From NCBI RefSeq assembly GCF_030253575.1, contig NC_080559.1, positions 33,103,501-33,167,500 on the forward strand: DNA of 64,000 nucleotides, read 5' to 3'. Source of the DNA: Rhododendron vialii (lineage: Eukaryota; Streptophyta; Magnoliopsida; Ericales; Ericaceae). This document shows, piece after piece, positions 30,888-41,546 of the stretch. The notes beneath the pieces are model-generated. The model did no database searches, was not told the origin of the DNA, and worked only from the letters and a program-made list of their open reading frames with translations. Both the position numbers and the translations under genes were made by a program. Every line of letters begins with the position of its first letter. The first letter of the stretch is position 1.

Positions 30888-31975
30888 TCTGGTTCCCTTA
30901 AGGGATCCCGCACGGGCTTACCGTGCGGGACTCCCATTTCCCGATCGAATTGGGACGATCCGAGCCGCTCAAAGTGATCAGAACGTGATTTTAAGAGTAC
31001 CCGCGAGAAATCAGCAAAAAAAATGATCGGGAAGGGCTTGATTCGAGCAGTTTTTTATTGAACAGTTCAGTAAAAACTACTCGGATCAAGCCCTTCCTGA
31101 TCACGTTCTGAACACATTGAGCGGCTCGGATCGTCGCAATTCGATCGGGAAAGGGGAGGTCCGCACGGTAGACTGGTAAGGGATCCCTCACTGGATCCGT
31201 GGTGTGTGTATATATATAACAAACATAAAACATATAAGTTGTGCATCACGCACATTCAATATGCATCATGCATACAGGATGTGCGAGATACAGCTTGGAT
31301 ACCAGCTGGTCGGGAAGCAAGGATAACGCACATCGCATATGCGTGACGCACATGGGAGGTGCGTTTTGCACTATTTTTAAAAATTGTTTGAAAACATGTA
31401 TATTTTGCCAAATAGTTTCGTCAAAACATATAGATCGGAAAAACCTCGTAGAAATAAATACATATGGTGCGGGGTCAGCTAAGTTAGCTAAGTTACAAAT
31501 ACTGTGTCCGCCACTTATTGTGATTATACTGTGATTATACGATAGACCTAGTAACATTTTGCTCGATCATACTTTCAAGAACAAATCATACATGAAATAT
31601 AACAAGAGCAATTGGGCGAAATTGAATCCATAACAAGAAGAGCGAGAAATCGGAGATCGTACCACCTTTGGGCCCAAGTGGTGGTGGGCAATAGTATTCA
31701 TGCTCCCTCCTCCTCTTCCTCTTTCTGAAGCATATGTACCCAAGGCCCAATAGCACAAGAGTTAAGAGGCCTCCAATAACTATCCCAACTATAAGCCCCA
31801 CCGACAAATTCGGCGGCGCCGGCGGCAGAGGGGATGCCGGAGGTGGCGGAGGAGGCGGAGAGGCCGAAGAATTGGAAGTCGTCGCCGTCGCCGTTGGTGG
31901 TGGCGGGGGCGGAGAGGTAGTGCTCGTCGCCGGTGGTGGCGGTGAAGTGGTGTTGGTGGCCGGAGATGTGGACAT
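23293..31975 (-). CDS. PERK: proline-rich extensin-like receptor kinase (PERK family)
   Basis: Eight exons: 31663-31975, 26357-26902, 26079-26165, 25898-25968, 25485-25561, 24895-25042, 24615-24776, 23293-23580; 1692 nt, 563 aa. PERKs are plasma-membrane kinases with a wall-facing Pro-rich domain, linked to wall sensing and growth control. Residues 1-55 are Ser/Thr/Pro-rich and the membrane helix is at about 57-83. A basic stop-transfer stretch (RKRKRRR) and a Pro-rich cytosolic linker follow. The kinase spans about 200-480: LGQGGFGYV loop (G207), VAVK Lys228, HRD Asp324, DFG 342-344, APE 368-370 as LAPE. The C-terminal tail is Ser/Gly-rich ([10 protein letters not shown]). The ectodomain is much shorter than in Arabidopsis PERK1. 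Intron 1 is 4.76 kb and packed with transposon sequence. Position near PLSP1 and PMP22 favours a PERK1 orthologue, but the family member is not settled. Confidence 0.95.
28063..28106. repeat. (CTAT)n(CT)n microsatellite in PERK intron 1
   Basis: About five CTAT units followed by about 12 CT units. Confidence 0.9.
28380..28645. mobile_element. foldback MITE, copy A
   Basis: A long inverted repeat of about 265 bp. The left arm (TTTGAGCCGTTCAATGTATT, then CTCGCGAGAAATCAGC) is mirrored by a right arm containing GATTTCTCGCGAG and ATTGAGCGGTTCGGATCAT. The centre is a tight hairpin with AACAGTTTTTCATTGAA. It is the same family as the element at 30892-31205. Non-coding; superfamily unassigned. Confidence 0.8.
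29767..30160 (+). pseudogene. hAT transposase C-terminal fragment (dimerisation domain)
   Basis: The plus strand encodes a peptide around 29930-30140 with [36 protein letters not shown] and [12 protein letters not shown]. This is the hATC dimerisation region typical of plant ZMYM1-like hAT transposases. The stretch starting at 29767 (CAGAGTCGGTCCTGA, then AAGGGCCCC) resembles the end of such an element, so most of the transposase body has been deleted between the two. It is antisense to PERK. Not functional. Confidence 0.8.
30351..30475. repeat. hairpin with superposed direct repeat
   Basis: GGTGGAAGTTGTGGCCCACT at about 30370 has its complement near 30450-30473, giving a stem of about 30 bp with few mismatches. 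In addition, AATGGAGTTTGTCACGAGG occurs twice in the same direction, once in front of each arm. Confidence 0.8.
30892..31205. mobile_element. foldback MITE, copy B, nested in the right arm of the composite element
   Basis: About 310 bp of the same family as 28380-28645. Shared pieces are GATCGAATT, GAGCCGCTCAAAGTGATCAG, CGCGAGAAATCAGC and the central GAACAGTTCAGTAAAAAC hairpin. It has extra outer ends with GGGATCCC and CCGTGCGGGA. It splits the right arm of the surrounding foldback at a TA-rich site, so it inserted after that element had formed. Confidence 0.8.
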
Positions 31976-34251
31976 TGCCCAATACTCTCACTCTCTCTCT
32001 AGATATGTGGAGAGAGAGAGTAGTTGGGGAGTCGTACAGTCGGAGAGTAGCATCTCTTGACTGTTGTTTTTCTCTCTCTAGATATTTGGAATGGGAATCG
32101 GAAGAATTGGAATGTGAATTGGGAAGAAGTGTGGCATCTAGGTGAAATTTGGGGTCTGATTTTTCACACGGTAGAGGAATTTTCCCACGGGGTACAGACC
32201 GAGATATTATTCCGTGTTCCTGACCAATGGCCAATGGAGTCATAGTTTCATAGGAGTATACGATTTGCATGAGCTCTGAAAGGGCCCAATGTAACTAACG
32301 GCTATGCTGTGTCTTGTGATTGAATTCCACGTTTCTTAGGATGGGGGCGAATCCACATTAACCGGTCTCCAAAGATATTGTCGCCATCTGTCTTCAAATA
32401 AGGAAACGATAAGATATCAAATTCTAGTGTGACAACAGAAAAAGAATGCCTGTATATCATCTGGAACATAGGGGACCCATTTTTAATCAGCTGCGTTTAC
32501 TTTCTTGGCTTTACGTTGAAAAATTAAATCACTAGTCTACTGGTAAATTTTTTTTTACGATAACAGTAACATTTTATTAGAAAGAAGGAAAAGAATTTCA
32601 ACTCAAGTTGGAAAATTCAAATTAAACATTAAAGCTCAGCTAAAGAAAATCCAAAATCTAACCCTATGAATGCAAACCACGCTGACGCCGCTTATTGATC
32701 AGACAGATCCTCCACCGCCCGTTAGCCACCACCGTATTCCACCTAGCCACCATTGGCCACCCAACGGAAATGCAAACTGGAACCAAAACACACCAATCTG
32801 CCACGGACGCTACACCAATTCGTTAGGCGAGAACTGGGCCATCGAACAATGACCACAGTGGGAGCCAATGCCGACCGTTCCATTCAAACCCGTTTAGAAT
32901 CCATGCCATTAGGCGAGATAGGAAAACCCAATAGAAATCCAACTGGGAACAACGTAACAAGGGCAGGGGACCAAAAAAAACCGAGGGGAGAAGGAAAAGA
33001 CGAAGAATCATATCCGAACAACGTCCTCGTCGGACATCCGTAACCTCCGAGCGCTACTGCCTTGAAGCACAGTAGATCGGCCTCTAAAAAACTACTAGGG
33101 GTAAAATGAACGCTGAGAACCATGACCGCTAATATCGTCCACCGAAAGCTGTCATCGCCGCCATCTCGTTGCTGTTATGGTGAGATATAATTTAATTCAC
33201 TATTAAGGATTCTTCTTGGGAATTGATTTTGACACTTTCCAAATTGATAACTACACTCCCTAAGAGATTGCCAAAATCAATTCCCACAAACAATATACTT
33301 TACATATGGGAAAAAATGGATTATCGATCACTTGAGGTAATATGGTTAATACAATCGGTTTTGGTAAAACCTTTCATTGGGTTGTTCCATAAATTCCAAT
33401 TTGAAACAGTGCCTAGTGCCAACCTTACCAAACATATCATTATCAAAGTTCACTTTTTCCATCTTTCCAGAACCAACCAAAACTAACGGTGCTCCGAAGT
33501 CATGCTTTCACATACACGTCTTCCATGACACTTTAGCATTTGCTTGGAGGAAAGAATAAAAATCCAAACACCAAGTTAGCTAAAAGAGGGAATGGGCTGC
33601 AAACTCAGACATTCAGAGTTCAAAACTTAACAACCTCATGGTATAAGGTCGTAAGAGAGAAATTTCTTGTGAATCCCCTTGGTCTCGGTGCAAATGGCAT
33701 GCCTTTGACTGGAGCGAGGAGGAATAGTTGAGGCATGAATAAGCTGACCCAGATACCTCTCAGTGTTTGGAAAAAAAAATTCCAATAGTTTAGGGGAAGA
33801 TATTTTATTTGACGTTATTGAACCATTCTTCCACAAAAATCATTATGTAAATCTTGTCACGGCTTGTGAGGAGGCATTTTTTCCCACTACAGAATTTCAA
33901 GCACAGAATCACTAACAAGTGAAAGAGCTACAAATAGATTAAATTAATGAATCACAACGAAATTAAATGTTGTAAAAACTTACAAGCATCTCAATAGAGA
34001 ATCATAAAAGAGCCCGTTCGAGACTTCTATACATTGCAGAGCATTCTGGCTCGAATTTTGCAACTATCAACCCCAGAATGGTTGAAGAAATCATTGGAGG
34101 ATGCAGGGAGAAAAACCATGCACCGGTTGTATGAATCATTACCTTTTTGGTTGCACAATTGGCAACTTGAAACGAAACAGTCAGATTCCTTGATGAATAC
34201 CAGGGGAGATTTCGATATCTCTCTTACGGTTCCTAGTTTCAAGAGCTGTCG
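31976..34251. other. region between PERK 5' end and NYC1 3' end
   Basis: The first 150 bp are CT-rich and likely the PERK 5' UTR/promoter; CTCTCTCTAGATAT occurs twice (31990-32010, 32070-32085). Several open frames at 32650-33120 lack family signature. A short inverted repeat with GGGAATTGATTTTG lies at about 33213-33286. A SINE-like remnant is at 33590-33772. No gene supported. Confidence 0.5.
33590..33772 (+). mobile_element. degenerate tRNA-derived SINE remnant
   Basis: The 3' part reads GGAATAGTTGAGGCATGAAT then AAGCTGACCCAGATACC and a poly(A)-like run. This looks like a decayed version of the ending seen in the SINE at 10944-11131. The 5' part is too worn to show clear Pol III boxes. 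Confidence 0.4.
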
Positions 34252-37200
34252 TCAGGTGCCAGGAAACGTGCTCCCAGACCCAGTACTAGTAAGAATTATG
34301 AAGGCGCAAACGACTGAAAGTGAGAAGACAGAGACCCAAGTGTTTTCTGTGTACATCTCCATGGCATCCGTGAAAGAGAAACGAGTGCGGCTTTCAGCCC
34401 AGTTGCGGAGTCTATCCGCCTCAGCTGCATACAATGCTCTTCCCTGAAAAATAAGACAGTTTATATACGGCCTAATTGCATGTAATTGAATCAGAGGGGA
34501 AATTCAAAAAATTAAAGATACATCACTAGGATAAAGCACAAAAACTCCACCAGAGTCATTTCTACTTGTACCAAAAGCTATTCCTTAAATCAAAGAATAA
34601 AGATCTAAACACAGCCTAGAGCAGTAAGGGGTAATAGTGACTTCCTTTGTAGCAACTAGCAAGTCATTAACTCCTAATGCTAACCCAAACAGTATATCAT
34701 GTCTTTGTTGAACAATAAGGTGAGACAACTCGTTCCTGATGACACTTTCTTTAGTAGAATAATTTGATTTATTGTCTACAGCATTAAACATATAGAACAC
34801 AGAAAAAAGTAACATGAAATTACCTTGTCATCAAACCAACGACCTCGTCGCAGCCATGCAGTGACTAAAGCTAGTAATATCCTTGGAGGGGTCAAGTAAT
34901 TGATGGCCTTACCACTTCCCTTTACAACCCGCATCCGTGGAACTAAAGTTCTAGCAACTGTTTCTGGGAGCTCGCAAATGATGTTGAACATTTGTTTATT
35001 TTGTATAGTTGACCCACTGCAGACAAGTCAACACAGCTTTCATGTCATTTCAATCTTCAAAGGTTCTCAATATTTCACTAATGAGTAGAAGAAAAACACC
35101 AAAATAGCTAATAAAGAATTCGAATGGCAAGCTTGGTGAAAGTAGTCTGAAGCTTCAATTCTACCACGGACATAACTACACAAGTTCACTTCACAAAACT
35201 CTCTAGATATAGCTACACGAAATAATTTACATTCTGAATTGATAATTTGCATCATACTCAATTGCAGAAAACAGGGGTCCTTCCATTGTACCTCAAGAGC
35301 AAGTCAGTCAGAACCATGCCTGGGGAGGCTGTATGCACTCCCACTTTTGACTTTTTACACTCTTTGAAGAGTGATGATTGAAGCTGCCTTAGACCACACT
35401 TTGTTGATCCATAGCTACAAAACAAAGCAGATACAAACGATGCAAGGGGAATTTAGTCAACAACACCTAGTCTGGGAGAAATGAGAAATCCGAGTCTTTT
35501 AACATCAGATAAGGGAAATTTTCAACTCAAATAGAATATCAGAGAACTTACACAGCTGTCAAAGGGGTGCTAGATCCTCCAGAACCAGCACCATCCATAT
35601 TGAATATATGACCGCCCTTGTTCTGGTTTTTCATGACATGCATGGCTTCGCGAGTGCAAAGTATAGATCCAACCAAGTTTGTAGAGACAATCTGTCCAAT
35701 CATTCAACACAAGCTTAAACTTCAAATCATAGCAATGACAAAAAATTGAATCGATAACAACCAAGCATCTCAGAGTGTAAAATATTTTTCCAGGAATAAC
35801 AAAAGAATATTCCATATTAGTTTCAAACTTTCAGCGCATAGCATATGACACTGTGCCGATCTGCTCGTGTTTGTCCCTGGCAGAGGGGGCGCAAACTCTC
35901 GTGTGCCAGTAAGAAACAAAGCTTGAAACGACCAACAATTGCGTAAAAGTTCAAAATGGCTTCATTTATCCTATCAGAAAGAAACTGTTTAATTCAGCAT
36001 CTAGAGGAAACCATCTACAAAAATCATCTGATCAGGTGCATACCTGTTGAATATCGTTGTCACTGAACTCCAGTAAGGGTCTAAAACCTTTGTTTGTCCC
36101 AGCATTGTTTATCTGTAAAAAGGTTGGACATTGAAGTTTAGTCAAGGTTCAAACGTCATCTACTCAGAAAGTAAACGGACGATAAATTTTCCTTGCTGTC
36201 AGCACCCTACCAATAAATTCTTATTTTCCTCTCTGAAACATACTTTTTTTTTCTCCAAAAACATCATAAATCACAATTCTATAGATGAGCCAAAAAAAAC
36301 CCAGACCTGAATTATACAACTCAATACGATAATCAAGATTACTCACCCATATGTCGATAGAACCAAGTTCACTGACAGCAAAATTTGCCAATTTCCGCAC
36401 ATCATCAGGTTTACAAACGTCACATGCAATGCCTACTACTTTCGCATGTGCCATATTCCCAGATGAGCCACCTTCGGAAACCACACCCTCTTTCAAGATC
36501 TCCTCAAGCTCTTTGATAGTCATATCAACAGACTCAGGACTGCCTTTACAAGATTTGAACATTGATAAGACATTGTGGTTTGCAGACAGACGAGATAACA
36601 ACCACAGGTACAGGAGTGCATAACACTAGAAAGTTAAGCATACAAATTTAACAATTATAGGCACCACCTTCGTGAAGCAACTACAACTCGATCTCCAGAA
36701 AGAAGAAATTCCCGAGCAAGAGCTTTCCCCAGGCCCCTTGTACTGTACCATCCAGGTAACACAAGTAATCAGTAATAGAGAAACAAAACTTGAACCAGGC
36801 CCAACGGAAAATGATTTAGAGGCAGGAAACCAACCTAACATAACTGCAAATTGAGAAAAATCTAGTAACAAATAGATGAACTGGAAAAAATGTTAAATAA
36901 CAGAGAAGCAAGTCTCCTTATTCCAAGGTGTTCTTACTCCAAGTTGTTGGATGTTTGGAACAGAAAGCAAAGAACAATAATGTCACGCAGATGAAAACAC
37001 AGTCAGAACTCAGAAGGTTTTCAGTAAGTAAACCTTTGGACCAGAGAGAGGGAATACCTTCCGGTAATGACAACATTACGTGGACCGGCACGACTGACGT
37101 CGTCTAAAACCATGTTGGCTCCTATCATTGTTCCAATAATGACACCTCCAAGCCAGCTATACCATACCAAATCATTCAACTGACTGTCTCCACCTTAACA

Positions 37201-39230
37201 AAAGTATAAAAATATAGTGTTAGCTTTGCACCCACAATTGTTTATAATGCAACTATGATTCATAACAGAAACATGAGAATGCTAGGCAGTCAAATATGAA
37301 TACCCAGCTGAAATCCTGAAGCACAAATGTTTAGAGAGAGAGACACCAAACAAAAAAAAATGCACCTTCGGAAAGTAAAGATTGCATGACTAAAATAAGA
37401 CGAGGGGAAACTATTGAGCTGGTTTGCCACAAGCAACATTGAGAAATTGATTCGTTTGCCAAGTAAGAGGGCTTTTATTTATGATACTTGTTAAATGCTC
37501 TATGATTGCCAAGAAAGTGATGAAGATGTGTTTTGGATAGCAATTTTTGGAGAGTGGAGAATACATAGAGCTCGAACAAATAGAACGTACCACTACATTT
37601 CCATTTGAGTTCACTTGTCTAGAAATGAATTTCTCCACACACACATAATAACTGCGTGAGGCAAGGCTTAGTATACAATATCATGTTCTCTGACCTGACA
37701 ACTGAAACCCGATTAGGAGTATTACTCCGGTGCTCGCCATAGTCACGATGTATCTTCCAATTTGCATAGCAATCTGCCATATACCAATGAGACTTAAAAA
37801 TCTAAAGCAACCAACATCACATTTACAGAGTTAAGTCAACCATCAACATGCTATGATACAAAATCAATTAATGCAAGAAGCTTATCAAGAACAGTAGAGA
37901 TTTGAATGGGCTAGTAATCTTGGCTGGTAAAGAAGAACAACCAGTTGGGTGTCAGGTGCAAGGCAGCAAGAGGTTAATGGGGTTTAACTCACTACCGTAG
38001 GAGTAAAATATCAAGAAATAAATACACTGAACAATAACTCAAAAGGCAATAAGGCTCTCTTCGGTTGCTAAGAAAAATCTTCAAGATAAAAGCAATTATA
38101 TTCAATTGAAACAACATTCAGTTGTTTGGGTTGTCAGAGAGATAACCGGCAGGCTGGCAACGCAGCGGCCTTGGGCCCCATTTTCTCCAAAAGCCTCCGC
38201 AAACCAAGTTTATTACATCAGTTACTTTGATTATCAAAAACCATTTAAGGTCCAACTTTTACTTCATGGCTCATGATTTGGCGCATTAAAGAAATTGGCT
38301 GAATTACACATCGAAGCCGTAGAAATACAGTCCTACAGACATAGATGTCCGGAAATAGATATGAATCGTTCGATGCAGTAGTTCCCACACGATGCACGTT
38401 GGACCCACACATTAGAACGACTTCAAAAATATTTATGTCCAGATCTGTGACTGAACATCTATGTCTGAAACGTTTAAGTATCTAATTTTATTGCCGCATT
38501 TGAGGAAATGGTAATGTCCAATTTTCTCTAATACTATGAAAATAAAATTTGTTTGACTTTGAGAAATTCAGTATTTTGTTAAACTGTGAAGCTAATATCA
38601 TTATTCTACCTGTTAAAATTATTATATTGGTTTTCTTATAACAAATATATCTACAGGCACCTAGATACCATAAGGAGATGACTTATCACTTATCAGTCCC
38701 TCACCCAGCTAAGTGTCAGATTCAAAATTACTTAGCTAAATCTAATTGAGTGCCAGATTCAAAATTTCATTTTATGTTCCTTTCCTCAACATTCTCATCA
38801 ACCAAACAGAAAAATAAGTACGCTAAATAATCCCAACACAATAACACCTTACCGAGAATAACCTCTCCTCCAACTTATCCAACGCATCCTGAAACCTATC
38901 ATCCAACGGTGACTGCAAAAAAGCAGACTTTAAAAAATCCAAACGAGTATAACTCCCCTTGCTACTCCGCACCCGATTATTTTCCATCAGATTATTCTCG
39001 CCCTTTCTCACACTTTCCTCCTCTTCCTCGGCTACCTCCCCTCCTCCGCCTCCTTCCTCGGACCTAAACGACCTCGCACACAGTCGTCTACGGCCTCTAG
39101 ACCGAGCTATGGCCGAAATCGTTTCAAGCATGACCAAATTACGGCGAACGTCTAGCCGGACGGGCGGCGGTTGGCCGCTGCGGTGGCAGTGCAGCGGCGG
39201 CGACACGTGGATTTTGGCGACGGCGGCCAT
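34252..39230 (-). CDS. NYC1: chlorophyll b reductase (short-chain dehydrogenase)
   Basis: Ten exons: 38853-39230, 37695-37773, 37058-37193, 36668-36742, 36347-36539, 36044-36112, 35552-35691, 35292-35414, 34824-35016, 34252-34443; 1578 nt, 525 aa, phases consistent. NYC1 reduces chlorophyll b to 7-hydroxymethyl chlorophyll a in thylakoids, the first step of chlorophyll b and LHCII breakdown in senescence and seed maturation. Exon 1 encodes a basic plastid-targeting region. Membrane helices follow at about 131-150 and, in exon 3, before the SDR domain. Cofactor motif TGSTRGLG is at 196-203 and NNAG at 289-292. The catalytic pair is Y358 and K362 (YGSTK). The C-terminal hydrophobic helix (WVSVFSLSVVCAFIIL) distinguishes it from NOL. 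The sequence matches Arabidopsis NYC1 as I recall it. Confidence 0.97.
38334..38471. mobile_element. short MITE-like inverted-repeat element in NYC1 intron 1
   Basis: About 138 bp bounded by CAGACATAGATGTCC and its near complement ending ACATCTATGTCTG. Non-coding; no target duplication confirmed. Confidence 0.55.
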
Positions 39231-39990
39231 TTTTGGCCGGTTTTATGCGGTTGTGGAGTTGGGTGCTGCGGATGGGGTATGGGAGTGGGATTTCTTTTGG
39301 GGGGAAAGTGAAGATTTTTTTCCTATTTTATGGGGCAAAATATACGTCCAGAGGAGAGAGAGAGGGAGATATTTTTCATTTCGGAGATGTATTGGAGGAG
39401 AGAGAAGCGTGATGGCCACACGTTAACGCAATCTTTAAACCTCATCCGTCACGGCTTCTTGGTCACGTGGAGATGCGTGTTTGGGCCAGAATGTTGTTTC
39501 TTTCTGGTAATACCAGAATGTTGTAAACACCGATAGTACAAAATCAAGACTTCCGCTACGGAAAATACGTTAAAATAAATACTTTTTTTTTATATTAAAT
39601 ATAATGTATCACGAGAGATTGACCCGTTATAAATAGATAAAAAATAAATTCTGGAAAGATAAATTTTTTGGCGGAATGAGACCTAATCACACCTTTGCAA
39701 ATCCTCAATCGATTGGGGTACCTACCCACGTGGTATTCACTCGTCACATCTGGATAGTCCAATATATGGTTCGAATTGAAATCTTCTCTCTCCTCTTATC
39801 CCAACATTTTCTTTTTCTAAATTCGAACCGTCCAAAAACACAATGAATGAATCGAATGAGCCGAGCGGGCACCATGTAGATACGTCAGAGGAGAGAGAAG
39901 CGTGAAGGCCACACGTTGAACTTAAAAGCAAACCTCATTCGTCACAGCTCCTTGGCCTCGTGGAGATGCGTATGGGCCGCAATGTTGTGT
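39231..39990 (-). promoter_or_regulatory. NYC1 promoter with duplicated ~100-bp block and a G-box/ABRE
   Basis: A perfect CACGTG lies at 39464-39469, 234 bp before the ATG, in the context GTCACGTGG, an ABRE/G-box form. In Arabidopsis NYC1 is reported to be induced through ABF, PIF and EIN3 factors, so this is a likely input site. The block 39395-39499 is repeated in the same direction at 39887-39988 (GAGAGAAGCGTG start, AATGTTGT end). The distal copy reads CTCGTGG instead of CACGTGG, so only the proximal copy keeps the G-box. Confidence 0.65.
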
Positions 39991-40098
39991 TTTTTTCATT
40001 CTACAGTTAGGATAGGAACGTCGGATCAATTTATACGCATGGTAAACTGATCTTTTCACTAGTGAGGTCAAAAGAACACCATCTATTCTGAGACTAAC

Positions 40099-40466
40099 TA
40101 ACAAGTTGTGGACTACAATTTTTTGATTTTGTTCTTATTCAACTTTTTTTCGCGTTTGTAAGTTTTTCGTCAAACTTTTATATAATATTGGTTCGTCTCG
40201 ACGAGAGGAATCGAAAAATTAAAAACCTATGACTTTTACAAAAGTATTTTGAAAAATATCCAAACAAAAGCTCAAAGAGGCAGTTTTTTGGATTTTTTCT
40301 TGAATATTTCAAAAAACACTTGTGTAAAAGTTATAATTTTTTTTACTTTTTCAATTTCTATTGTTGAGATGCACCAATAATACATAAAAATTTAGTGCAA
40401 AACTAACAAACAAAAATAAAATTTATTTAAGGACAAAACCAAAAAATTGTAATAAACAACTTGTTA
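40099..40466. mobile_element. 368-bp foldback MITE
   Basis: Starts TAACAAGTTGTGGACTACAA and ends with the near complement ACAACTTGTTA. The two halves are inverted repeats of about 170 bp each with roughly 80% agreement by eye. Mirrored pieces include ATTTTTTGATTTTGTTCTTA and, inside, TTTTGAAAAATAT. Non-coding. The superfamily is not assigned. Confidence 0.85.
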
Positions 40467-40582
40467 AAAACACCCCCTCAAACACGGATGATGCTTTTAA
40501 CGCTAGGGGGTACAACCTCTAAGGGAGGCCTACTCCGTAAGTAGCCATTAGAATTCTGTTAAATCATCCCCTAGGTACGATT

Positions 40583-40729
40583 CAAATTGATTGCAGATCC
40601 TTTATGGTGGAGTTTGAAGAAGTGACTGTCAAGCACATCTATCGTGACGCAAATCAGTGTGCGGATGCGTTGACAAATAATGCCCCGATCTCGATGAAAG
40701 ACTTTTTATGTTTACCCAGCCATCCCTGA
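40583..40729 (+). pseudogene. RNase H-domain C-terminal scrap (LINE or reverse-transcriptase-like origin)
   Basis: An open stretch ending in TGA at 40727-40729 encodes a 48-residue piece with DCRSFM, VKHIYRDANQCADAL and CLPSHP. This is the C-terminal part of the plant RNase H domain found in non-LTR retrotransposons and related host-like copies; the HIYRxANxCADAL motif is diagnostic. A partial repeat of its last 30 bp follows (GACTTTTATGTTTACCCGGC at 40740). No upstream catalytic part remains. Confidence 0.75.
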
Positions 40730-41546
40730 TATCGGTGGGAGACTTTTATGTTTACCCGGCAATTCCACTTTGTAACTCAGGGTTGATTACAGTTTTGTGA
40801 TACTACACATACACAGGAGACACGATGAAAATGACAATACGAATTCTTGATGAGGCGGATGATTAACGTAAGTTTGATTCCATTGGACGCAGTCTGGATT
40901 TCAAGCAGCAGTTCTTTTGCTGGGATAGCTCCTACAACAATATTAATACTGCCTCACAAATTCACACCTAAAACAAACGATGCAGCTAAACGATCGAGTA
41001 AAACACTCCCAATGTGAGCAGTAACGCACCAGTTAGCAGTTGTGAAGAACAAGAAAGTCAGCTCTTGAATCATATACTTTAGTCTTTTCTGGTGTTTAGA
41101 ACTTGATAAAGGGCTGTTTACATGTGCAAACTTGAAAAAGAGCTAAAAACCTAATATCGACTCTATAACACCAGAAAATAAAGCAACATGGCTCTTGGTT
41201 CAGATAAAGCATACTCCATGCCCCAACAACACTCAAAAGTCAAAGCCCATAGCGTATTATAAGCCTAATTCCGCTATCCCCTAAAGAGAAAAGAAAAAGA
41301 CAAGCAGAAGAAAAACACGTAGACGCACATACACACACAGAAAGAGACTGTGGATTTGAAAAAAAGTTAATGCATGCTATCAATTGCTGTGTAGGGCCAG
41401 TCCATACGGAGCTTTGTCCTTGCTTTTAATTGGGCCACCGCTAGTGGATGGTGTGATTGATTCCCCACATTAGTCGGTTAATTGGGGCTGGATACCGGGT
41501 AATAAAAATAAATACTGAAAAAGGTAAAAGAAGTATTTTGTCTCAC
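40730..41546. other. spacer with SINE-like remnant
   Basis: No gene seen. A segment at about 41396-41512 ends CATTAGTCGGTTAATTGGGG then CTGGATACCGGGTAAT and an A-rich tail. It resembles the 3' end of the plant SINE family also seen at 10944 and 33590, in the plus direction. Confidence 0.45.

Larger units (their letters stand above)
28945..31445. mobile_element. composite foldback element in PERK intron 1 with hAT remains inside
   Basis: Two long inverted arms enclose the segment: left about 28955-29345 and right about 30770-31440. Shared arm sequence includes TTTTGACGAAACTATTTGGC at the outer side and GACAAGAAAATGGAGAGA at the inner side. The arms are rich in short ATGCATAT/TGCGTTATG words. 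The right arm is interrupted by another MITE (30892-31205). Between the arms lie a hAT transposase scrap (29767-30160) and a small hairpin (30351-30475). Exact termini and target duplication were not resolved. Confidence 0.7.

Noticed and set aside
32650-33120. Several overlapping open frames on both strands upstream of PERK
   Set aside because: Compositions are odd but no recognisable domain, start context or exon structure; not enough to call a gene.
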